Assembly: GCA_938045805.1 (NCBI GenBank)
Contig: CALIBL010000032.1
Coordinates: forward strand, 32,997 to 96,996
Reading direction: 5' to 3'
Source of the DNA: an uncultured Rubripirellula sp.
GTDB taxonomy: Bacteria > Planctomycetota > Planctomycetia > Pirellulales > Pirellulaceae
Length of the DNA: 64,000 nt
Part shown: in pieces, positions 44,549 to 54,299 of the stretch
How the letters are laid out: every line of letters starts with the position of its first letter
How positions within the stretch are numbered: position 1 is the stretch's first letter
Program-made: the position numbers and the translations under genes
The notes under the pieces: generated by a model
The model's database searches: none
Told to the model about the DNA's origin: nothing
What the model saw: only the letters and a program-made list of their open reading frames with translations

Positions 44549-44675
44549 GTAGCCTACCTCTTGCTGAATGATTCGTTGCTAATTTGATCGTTGTTTCTAA
44601 TTCAATTTGTGAAGTCGAAAAGACGAGACCGTGAAGCGACGGTTTGACGCCACACTGATTGATCTTTGTCACCGG

Positions 44676-46043
44676 CTATCCTACTGCATCGTGATCTGCT
44701 TGATTACCGAGCAACTGACGCTTGATCCGCGTCATGCGTTGAGCAAGTTCGGCCTCAAAACCACGATTGACGGGTCGGTAGAACGAGCGATCAACACCAA
44801 GGTAGTCTTGAGCCACCACTCCGGTGTCAGAGTTGTGAGCGTATTGATAATCGACTCCGTGCCCCAGATCTTTGGCTCCGCCGTAGTGAGCATCTCGTAA
44901 ATGCATGGGAACCGGAATCAAGGACCCTTCACGGACTTCCAGTCGCGCCTCGCCGATCGCTACGGTTGCCGCATTGCTTTTCGGCGCCAAAGCGAGGTAA
45001 GCAACGGTTTGACTTAAAGTCAACTGACACTCGGGCAACCCCACCCATTCGCATGCCTGCATTGCCGCAACAGCCATCACTAGCGCCTGCGGATCTGCGT
45101 TGCCAATATCCTCGCTTGCCAGAATGACCAGTCGACGACAGAGATAACGAATATCCTCACCCCCCTCGAGCATTCTCGCCAACCAATACAACCCAGCATC
45201 CACATCACTTCCACGGATACTCTTAATCAGAGCACTACTGAGGTCGTAGTGATCATCACCCGTGGCATCATATCCACCCAGTCGACCTCCGAGCGACTCC
45301 CTGGCAGCAGCTAACGTGACCCTTTCCCCGCTTCCTTGGCTACTAAGTACCGCAATCTCGAGCGCCGTCAATGCGCGGCGAGCGTCACCTTCACTCGCCT
45401 CGGCAAGATGCTGCAGTGCATCATCATTTACCTGCACACCACTTTTTCCCAATCCCCTCTCACCATCGCTCAAAGCACGTACCAGAAGCTCGAGCACATC
45501 GCTGGAATCGAGCGACTGGAGTTGAAAGAGCTGGCTACGACTTAGCAACGCCGCGTTGACTGCAAAGTACGGATTGCTGGTGGTCGCACCAATCAAGGAA
45601 ACGATGCCGGATTCCACATCCGGCAAAAGTGCATCTTGCTGACTCTTGCTAAAACGGTGAATCTCATCAATGAACAGCACCGGACGCATCCCACCCGACG
45701 CAACCACATCCTTAGCCCACACTAAAACCTCACGAACCTCCTTCACACCGCTTGAGACCGCACTGAGAATTCGCAAATCAGCACCAACCGAGCCAGCAAT
45801 CAAGTTTGCGAGCGTTGTTTTGCCAGTCCCCGGTGGTCCACTAAGAATGATTGAACCGATGCGTTTTGCATCAATCATTCGCCGTAGCAATTTCCCCTCG
45901 TCCAGGAGGTGACGTTGGCCTGTGAACTCACTCAAATTCCGAGGCCGCATTCGCGCAGCAAGCGGTTCAGATTTTGAGAGATTATCTTCTTCAAGATCCG
46001 CAAACAGGGAAACGGTACTGTCCGGCATGCTGTGTTCACTCAT
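44676..46043 (-). CDS. rarA: Replication-associated recombination protein A
   Basis: 455 residues. An AAA+ ATPase with Walker A [9 protein letters not shown], Walker B [10 protein letters not shown], and the N-terminal [20 protein letters not shown] typical of RarA (MgsA, the bacterial Wrnip1). The C-terminal domain ([35 protein letters not shown]) forms the tetramer. It acts at stalled replication forks, loading with SSB. The start is ATG 46043 or, closer to the usual N terminus, ATG 46028. Confidence 0.93.
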   Translation of the reverse strand: [455 protein letters not shown]

Positions 46044-46671
46044 CCTTTCAGAACTTAAATTCACCCGGTGGCCGACGGTGAATGCCACACCGAGACCTCG
46101 GCATGATACTTGATCGAGAGAAAGAGCGTGAGACACCCCATAAGGTCCGGGGCAATTTGATTCATGACTCCGATGAGCGAATCAGCCGCTAGCAGAAATA
46201 AGAAGAGTATGTGCTAGCTGGAAACAAGTTACTGCTCAGAGGATTGAACTTGTTGCTTTGCAGTTGCGGGATGTTTCTTTTCCAACTGCTTACCCTGCTC
46301 TCGGATCAGCCGTCGAATCAACCATGGCAAGGGATCGTTAGCGCCCGAGAGCGGTTGGTCGGTGCGTTGCCCGAGCATTGCCGAAGGGTCGCCATAGGAT
46401 TGCAAATGACTCATCTGATCGCTCTCTTGTGAAGTTGCCGTGCGTCAACATCCCTACAAAAAAGACTGGCTCATAATCTGCGGCAGAGCCTGAAATTTTC
46501 CTCAGATCCAATTAAAAAGTCGGCGATTCATCGGAGTTTCACGAACAAGAACTGTTTAACCCTCAAAAAAAAAGAAAAAAACCGGAACCCCAGACCGTTC
46601 AGATAGACCTTTTAGGCCAAATACCAGACGATGTTCGGCTAACGCGATGCTCCGACCTCGGTGACCTAACG
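46044..46671. other. Gene-poor stretch upstream of rarA and ygfZ
   Basis: About 630 bases between two divergent housekeeping genes. The only frame that may be real is a leftward 61-residue one (46229-46414), listed separately. A purine-rich A tract lies at 46564-46577. No RNA gene is visible. Confidence 0.4.
46229..46414 (-). CDS. Possible small hydrophilic protein
   Basis: A 61-residue leftward frame starting with ATG and containing GANDPLPWLIRRLIREQGKQLEKK, a probable amphipathic helix, then a Gln-rich tail. GAGAG lies about seven bases upstream. No homologue known to me. It sits between two divergent genes and could be a real small gene. Confidence 0.35.
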   Translation of the reverse strand: MSHLQSYGDPSAMLGQRTDQPLSGANDPLPWLIRRLIREQGKQLEKKHPATAKQQVQSSEQ

Positions 46672-47703
46672 ATGCCCGAAATGCAACTTTTTCAACTTGA
46701 ACAACTCTCCGTCGTAGAAATTCACGGCAAAGATGCTGGCACAATCGTGCATAACCTAACCACGCAAGCGATCCGAGACCTACCAGAGGGCGACTCAACA
46801 GAGACCTTTGTGACGGACGTAAAAGGGAAGATGGTGGGACACGTGATGGTACTGAGGGACAAAGATTGCTTTCGCCTGATTGGCCCACCGGGACAATCGC
46901 AGGGCATCGCAGAACATATTGATCGATACATCATTCGTGAAGATGCAACCGTTTCGGTTCACGACGACGAATATTGCGGACTCGTCTTCTGCACTTCGCT
47001 TGCTGATGAGATCGTGAAAGATCTGCCATGCGAGAAGGAAACGTCAATTGAGACGACGGTTGATAGAAAAGACACGAGCAAATCCTCCAGTGATCATCAC
47101 CGACAAGCACACAGACTTGTGGTTCAGCAAATATCCGCGTGGATGATTGATGTTCCATGGCTCACGGAAACAACAGAACAGCTGCCAGCGGGAATCTCTT
47201 CAAACGCAAAACTTGTGCTGACTCCAAACACCGAGAAAGAAAGCTTTCTGAATTGGATCTCGTCCAACTACTCATGCACGATAGAAAGTGAAATAGAATT
47301 CCACCGCCTGCGAACGTTCGCCGGTTTCCCTTGGTTTGGCATCGATTTGGATCACTCCAATCTGCCACAAGAGGCTGACCGAGATGCACAGACCATCTCT
47401 TTCACAAAAGGTTGCTACCTCGGGCAAGAAACCATCGCGAGACTCGATGCGATGGGGCAGGTACAAAAAAAGCTGGTGAGATGGCGAATCGAAGGTCACC
47501 TACCCCCATTAGGTGCAACCGTCACCGCAGACAACAAAACGGTTGGCCGATTAACCAGCATCACAGAACTCGACGGTGGGGTTTTCGCAATCGGTCCGGC
47601 ACGCCGAACTCATTTTGACCCTGGCAGCGTCGGAACCGTAACGCACGCGGATGCGAGCGAACCGAACGAGGGAGGCCCGGCATCGGCCACAGTCATTGAC
47701 TGA
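46672..47703 (+). CDS. ygfZ: Folate-binding protein of the YgfZ/GcvT family
   Basis: 343 residues. The YgfZ signature KGCYLGQETIAR is near residue 245, preceded by LPQEADRDAQTISF and HRLRTFAGFP. YgfZ binds tetrahydrofolate and helps to assemble or repair some iron-sulfur enzymes; the family protein is cytoplasmic. Compared with the E. coli protein there is an Asp/Ser/His-rich insertion at about 122-145. It is transcribed towards the methyltransferase gene, with the two stops adjacent. Confidence 0.86.
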   Translation: MPEMQLFQLEQLSVVEIHGKDAGTIVHNLTTQAIRDLPEGDSTETFVTDVKGKMVGHVMVLRDKDCFRLIGPPGQSQGIAEHIDRYIIREDATVSVHDDEYCGLVFCTSLADEIVKDLPCEKETSIETTVDRKDTSKSSSDHHRQAHRLVVQQISAWMIDVPWLTETTEQLPAGISSNAKLVLTPNTEKESFLNWISSNYSCTIESEIEFHRLRTFAGFPWFGIDLDHSNLPQEADRDAQTISFTKGCYLGQETIARLDAMGQVQKKLVRWRIEGHLPPLGATVTADNKTVGRLTSITELDGGVFAIGPARRTHFDPGSVGTVTHADASEPNEGGPASATVID

Positions 47704-49035
47704 TCAAGCGACATCAGTGATTGCAGCAAACACGCGTTTGCCGATGCGTCCGATCCACAGGCGGACCGGTTTCTCCCCACAACTTCGATACCGCTTGACC
47801 AATTGAGCAGGATCATGGTCGGCCCCGCGAACTTTAATGGTCTGTGGGAAGCAATCCCGCCGTCGCAATTCTTTGCGTAATTTTCGATCATCAAACGGAG
47901 CAATCCACTCCACCCGACCGGTCACGGCGAGCGAGCTCAGTCGTTGAGGAACTTCAGATTGAGCGGCGGCCAACGATAAAAATCCTGACGGGCCTGCCAA
48001 GAATCGACAATCATGCTCAGCTGCAAAAGCCTCCGTCAGCCCCGCTGCACGAACCGCAGGCCTCGGATCCACGAGCCAAGCTCCGTCGAGCCGTCGCAAA
48101 TCAACCTCCGATGCAACGCGAAGATCGCTCGAAAGTCGAGACTCAAAAAATTCGACACCACCCTCCGCTTGAACGACCCAAGCTGATCGCGTCCCACGTT
48201 TCAAATTGGCTCGATCGCATATATCCCCCCACAGCAAATCTTGTTCACGCACTGAACCTGAAGTTTCAATCCACAAACGATGAGTACTTCCTGCGTCGAT
48301 CGGCTCATGCGGAACTTGGGTTGCCGGTGCCAACTTGATCAACGCACCACTAGATCTTCGAATCAAACGGCAAACCGACTGCCAACTCGGAGAGAAGTGA
48401 TCGGGATCGACAGCCGCTCTGCCCTCAACCCTGCGATCTGGATCCAAGTGAAGGCAAGATCCTGGCGGCAGGTCATACTGCTCAACATCTTCACAATGGA
48501 TGGAAAAAGGCTGTTCTTCGATACCGGAGAGACGCAGATTCTCGCTAACCATTGCCGCGGTGAGAGGGTCGTTCTCGACAGCGTGCACTGCCCCGCGTTC
48601 AAGGAACCGCAACGCATCACCGCCGATGCCGCAACAAAGGTCGTGAACCGTATCACCCTCAAACCAACCCGCCTTAACGAGAGCGACTCGGGCATGGGTG
48701 GCCTGCTCCAAGGCGCGACGCGTTACCCACCAAAACCTCTCATTGTTTTTTTCCTGCGAAGTCGTTGTCGAAAAATTTGCTTTGGCGGAAACAGAATAAC
48801 TTGAAACTCTCGCGTCTAGCTTGCGACTCGCTGCACCCTGCAACTCAAAAGATCGTTCAGAAATTTCTTTCCATCTTGGACCAAATCGGTTTGAAATGTC
48901 TGCCCAGAGACGCGGGTGGACGGTGAACTCGGAGCGTTCTCCTGTCACATCCAAAGTCGCTGACTGAATCATCTCACCACATTGTTGCAGCGTTTCTCTT
49001 AACGTTTCAACGCATGGCGGGATAGCATCAGTCAT
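47704..49035 (-). CDS. Class I methyltransferase with THUMP-like domain
   Basis: 443 residues. The SAM-binding motif VHDLCCGIGGDALRFL is near 132-147, LHLDPDRR follows at about 196-203, and a C-terminal THUMP-like region contains VEWIAPFDDRKLRKELRRR and VRGADHDPAQLVKRYR. Such proteins are conserved in planctomycetes and actinobacteria and probably modify RNA; the site is unknown. ATG 49035 agrees with the start of similar proteins; the frame to 49068 adds 11 residues. It converges with ygfZ. Confidence 0.82.
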   Translation of the reverse strand: MTDAIPPCVETLRETLQQCGEMIQSATLDVTGERSEFTVHPRLWADISNRFGPRWKEISERSFELQGAASRKLDARVSSYSVSAKANFSTTTSQEKNNERFWWVTRRALEQATHARVALVKAGWFEGDTVHDLCCGIGGDALRFLERGAVHAVENDPLTAAMVSENLRLSGIEEQPFSIHCEDVEQYDLPPGSCLHLDPDRRVEGRAAVDPDHFSPSWQSVCRLIRRSSGALIKLAPATQVPHEPIDAGSTHRLWIETSGSVREQDLLWGDICDRANLKRGTRSAWVVQAEGGVEFFESRLSSDLRVASEVDLRRLDGAWLVDPRPAVRAAGLTEAFAAEHDCRFLAGPSGFLSLAAAQSEVPQRLSSLAVTGRVEWIAPFDDRKLRKELRRRDCFPQTIKVRGADHDPAQLVKRYRSCGEKPVRLWIGRIGKRVFAAITDVA

Positions 49036-49338
49036 GATTTTGTCGACTATTCCTGATCGTTGGATCATGAAGAATACAAGGGCATCAGGCCAAAGACCAA
49101 AGCGTTTCGGCGACCTCTCCGATACAGAGGGTAGAAGATTCCATCACGCAGGAGGAGATGGGATACCCCCAGAGCATGGAAAGACGTAATCGGGTTGGAC
49201 CTGATATTTCATGCACTGACTAGCAACAACATCCGTCGATGCAACATTCGCAGCGATGATGATCAAACCAATACCCGACCATTCGGTATTCGGTTTCACT
49301 TGATGGTCAACCTTTCCCTTGCTGAAAATTGTATCCAC

Positions 49339-50106
49339 ATGCTTCCTCGCCTCCGCTCAGTCGTTCTCTTCACCGCCGCAGCAAGTACACCCTACTTGGC
49401 AACAGAAACGAATCTTGGCCGCCAAGCGATCGATCAACTCACCTCGGTTTTACAATCGCCAACTCAGATAGCGGACGCCCCTATTACTGGCGCTGGCCCG
49501 CAGCACGAGATGGAAAACCTGATATCGGCTGGCTCAAAACAATACCGATACGACCAGCCGCTCGCGCAAGACCTCGGACAAAGCTCCTTGCAAGGAACCG
49601 GACGGGGGATCGTCGGCGCTCCCGTCACGGACCTTCGCGAAGTCATGCGATTTGACATTACTCCGCAGTGGGTCATGGATCGTTTCTCGCGTGTCTCGAC
49701 GGTTCTAGCGGAGCTGAAGTTGAAAGCTCTTCGAGTGCCTATCGTTACCGGAACTCGCGTCGATGATCTAGCGGGAACTCTGACCTACTACTTCGATGGT
49801 CAGGATCGTCTGCAACGCGTTTCGATGCATGCCTTCACTGGCGACCCGCAACGCTTGGCGGGGGCAATGACCGAGCATTACGGAATGCAACAGGAACCTA
49901 ATCTTGAAGCAGGAGTCTACACAAAAAGGTGGAATGGACTGCCTGTTCATTTTCTCCGTCTGACGCGAAGCTCCGTCGTTCACGCTGACGCGTTGCATCA
50001 AAAGTACACCGTTTTCTTAGAGCTGAACCAACCTGACCTTCCTTTTGGACTTAGTGATGAAGCGAAAAAGATAGTCGAATACGATCGACAAACCGGTCGA
50101 TGGTAG
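49339..50106 (+). CDS. Secreted or anchored hypothetical protein
   Basis: About 255 residues. An N-terminal hydrophobic segment (LRSVVLFTAAASTPYLATE) suggests a signal peptide or membrane anchor. The middle part, FDITPQWVMDRFSRVSTVLAEL and later GTLTYYFDGQDRLQRVSMHAFTGDP, looks like a beta-sheet domain conserved in planctomycetes (possibly DUF6690, from memory). Function unknown. The frame runs upstream to 49195, but the signal peptide fixes ATG 49339. Confidence 0.65.
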   Translation: MLPRLRSVVLFTAAASTPYLATETNLGRQAIDQLTSVLQSPTQIADAPITGAGPQHEMENLISAGSKQYRYDQPLAQDLGQSSLQGTGRGIVGAPVTDLREVMRFDITPQWVMDRFSRVSTVLAELKLKALRVPIVTGTRVDDLAGTLTYYFDGQDRLQRVSMHAFTGDPQRLAGAMTEHYGMQQEPNLEAGVYTKRWNGLPVHFLRLTRSSVVHADALHQKYTVFLELNQPDLPFGLSDEAKKIVEYDRQTGRW

Positions 50107-50664
50107 CGTCCGGCTGACGCCAAAAGATGATTTGGGTCGCTCCTGAGATCAGAACGCTTGCACGGCAAATTAATCTTCAAAAAGTCCACGCATTCGCGAC
50201 CCTTTTTACGAACCTTGCAGGTTCCTTTGGAATCACCGGCCAAGGATCAACGCCGAGGATTCCCTCTTTTTTAGCTCTGCAAGGGTAAAGTTTGCAACAT
50301 TGGTGAGTCCTGTGACATTACAGTAGGGTGGTCGGGCGAGGCATCCAAGCTCGCAACTAAGAAAAATACCCATTGATCGTCCGACTCGGGAACGTTCCCT
50401 GCAGGTAGCGTCTCCCCTCTCGGACAGCCTAAAAGCCTCGCCAGAAGAGTTCAGCAGACTCATTTCATTCATGCAGGATTGAGTTGGTTTGTATCTCGTG
50501 AAGCATGCTATAGCCTCGAATGCCGACCGGATGAGGTGACGCAATGATTCCCGATTGACCATATCAACGTCCGCTCAATTTCGCCGCTTTATTCAATTTA
50601 TTGGCGAAGGGGCGACCGACTTTCTCTGCACTTCAATACGAACGTTTTAGCGGGAGATTGGGAG
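50107..50664. other. Gene-poor stretch
   Basis: About 560 bases with no certain gene. A leftward 109-residue frame (50233-50562) starts MVNRESLRHLIRSAFEAI; its C-terminal half is Cys- and Arg-rich and motif-free, so I do not accept it. The region should contain the promoter of the GYF-like gene. Confidence 0.4.
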
Positions 50665-50892
50665 ATGGATGCAGACTGGTACTATATGACAAAAGGCTGG
50701 ATTCGCCGCAACAAACGCGTCGGACCGATCAGCGAAATTGCTCTATTGCGTCTAATTGATTCGGGCGACATCCAGCCAACGACTTTGCTGCAGAGCAGCA
50801 AAACAAAAGGCAAATGGGTTCCCATGGAGACCATCGGCGCGGCGATGAAAAGATGGAAATCCAGTCACCCCGATTCACCTTCGAATCCGTGA
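50665..50892 (+). CDS. Small GYF/DUF4339-like protein
   Basis: 75 residues. A GYF_2 (DUF4339) domain fills most of it: WYYMTKGWIRRNKRVGPISE, then the hydrophobic LLRLIDSGDIQP and TLLQSSKTKGKWVPM. Such domains bind proline-rich or flexible peptides, often in membrane proteins; here it stands alone and is soluble. ATG start has GGGAG upstream. Its partner is unknown; a Pro/Gln-rich protein is encoded just downstream. Confidence 0.7.
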   Translation: MDADWYYMTKGWIRRNKRVGPISEIALLRLIDSGDIQPTTLLQSSKTKGKWVPMETIGAAMKRWKSSHPDSPSNP

Positions 50893-50986
50893 CCAAAAAC
50901 ATTCGAGGGTAAACGGACACCAAGACGGCACTGCACCCATGCAGAGCGGGTAAAGAAGTTCCACCGTGCAACGGATAGGGGAAGTT

Positions 50987-51018
50987 CCATCAGGCAGGTA
51001 TACCATCAGGCAGGTATA
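50987..51018. repeat. Two tandem copies of CCATCAGGCAGGTATA
   Basis: The 16-base unit occurs twice back to back, then a partial copy CTGCAGGCAGT. A related GAAGTTCCA occurs at about 50956 and 50982. It lies 155 bases before the GTG of the DUF4129 gene. Confidence 0.6.
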
Positions 51019-51173
51019 CTGCAGGCAGTCAAGAATTGGTCTGGATTAACTCGGCAGCCGGAAGCGATTGCATGTATCCAGATTTGGCTTTTCTCCGTTG
51101 ATACCACTGACAACGGAATCGAATTGCTGGAATCGACCCGTATTTCCACTGAACTCTGTTTCCACTGAACTCT

Positions 51174-53198
<2,025 letters not shown>

Positions 53199-53204
53199 AC
53201 CTTT

Positions 53205-54269
53205 CTACGTCTCACCATGTCCCGCGCAGGCTTCACGAATCCTTTGCAGCATTAACGGCTCACCCGAATCCACCATCAAATCAATCTGCAGGGCTCGAAT
53301 CGGAAGTCCGCCAAGTCGATCAGTTCGCAGCTTGACGAGATCTTTGTGCGTGCACACCACTTGATTGGCCTCCTCAGGTAACTGACGAATCCAATCACGC
53401 AACGACTCTACCGTTTCAGGTGAATAGGAATCATGATCGGGGAGTCGATAAGCGTTGACCACCTCAGCTCCAGCAGACCGAAGCGTCGATTCAAAAGCCT
53501 CTGGATTGCCAATTGCTGAGACTGCAGCCACCTTTGCTCCATCGAGCTGATCCAGCGAAGAAGTCTCAGCTGGATATTCAAACAAGGCACAGGGAGCGTG
53601 GCGGGTTTCCACAATCACCGCATCGGAAACCTTTTCCAAAACAGTCTGCTTGATCCACGCCAATCTCGCTTCATCGACCTGATCACAGCGGGTGAGCAAA
53701 ACAAGATCTGCTCGTGATAAAGAATCAATCGGCTCGCGAAGCAGTCCTCTCGGAAGACAATACCCGAAACCAAACGGCACGGTCGCATCAATTGCCACGA
53801 TGTCCAGATCGCGACGAAGGAATCGATGCTGAAATCCGTCATCCATCAAAATCACCTCTGCAGCCAACTCATCAATTGCAATCCTAGCGGAGGAAACGCG
53901 ATCCGGATCCTGAAGGTGCGGGACATCCGGCAAGCGATCATACAGTTCGAGCGCTTCATCGTTGGAATCCGATTCTCCTCGCCCATAACCTCGAGATACA
54001 ATTGCAACGCGCAAGCCGATGCTGCGGAGGTACTTTGCTAAGTAGCAGACGATCGGTGTCTTTCCTGTACCTCCCGTGGTGAGATTACCCACGCTGATCA
54101 CTGGCACCTCGACCTCGAAGCTCGTTGTCCTGCCCGAGTCGAACCGAGCGTTTCTTCGATTGACAGCGGCTCGATAAACCTGGCTCCCCAACCACATCGC
54201 TCCGCGAGCGACGTACGCCAATGGGTCTCGGCGTTCCCCATTAATGATCGGAAGGTAATTCAGAGCCAT
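53205..54269 (-). CDS. lpxK: Tetraacyldisaccharide 4'-kinase
   Basis: 354 residues. The P-loop ISVGNLTTGGTGKTPI and the DDGFQHRFLRRDLDI motif identify LpxK, which adds the 4'-phosphate to lipid A disaccharide on the inner membrane. It implies a lipopolysaccharide outer membrane, as known for planctomycetes. The hydrophobic N-terminal helix usual in the family is present only weakly. No other lpx gene is adjacent; the helicase gene ends 30 bases upstream, in the same direction. Confidence 0.93.
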   Translation of the reverse strand: MALNYLPIINGERRDPLAYVARGAMWLGSQVYRAAVNRRNARFDSGRTTSFEVEVPVISVGNLTTGGTGKTPIVCYLAKYLRSIGLRVAIVSRGYGRGESDSNDEALELYDRLPDVPHLQDPDRVSSARIAIDELAAEVILMDDGFQHRFLRRDLDIVAIDATVPFGFGYCLPRGLLREPIDSLSRADLVLLTRCDQVDEARLAWIKQTVLEKVSDAVIVETRHAPCALFEYPAETSSLDQLDGAKVAAVSAIGNPEAFESTLRSAGAEVVNAYRLPDHDSYSPETVESLRDWIRQLPEEANQVVCTHKDLVKLRTDRLGGLPIRALQIDLMVDSGEPLMLQRIREACAGHGET

Positions 54270-54299
54270 CAGATACGATCAAGAGAGGAAGAAAATGAG

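Noticed and set aside
46211..46432. Rightward 73-residue Leu-rich frame
   Set aside because: Antisense to a more credible hydrophilic leftward frame at 46229-46414.
50233..50562. Leftward 109-residue frame between two rightward genes
   Set aside because: N-terminal part looks plausible but the rest is Cys/Arg-rich without motif; not enough support.
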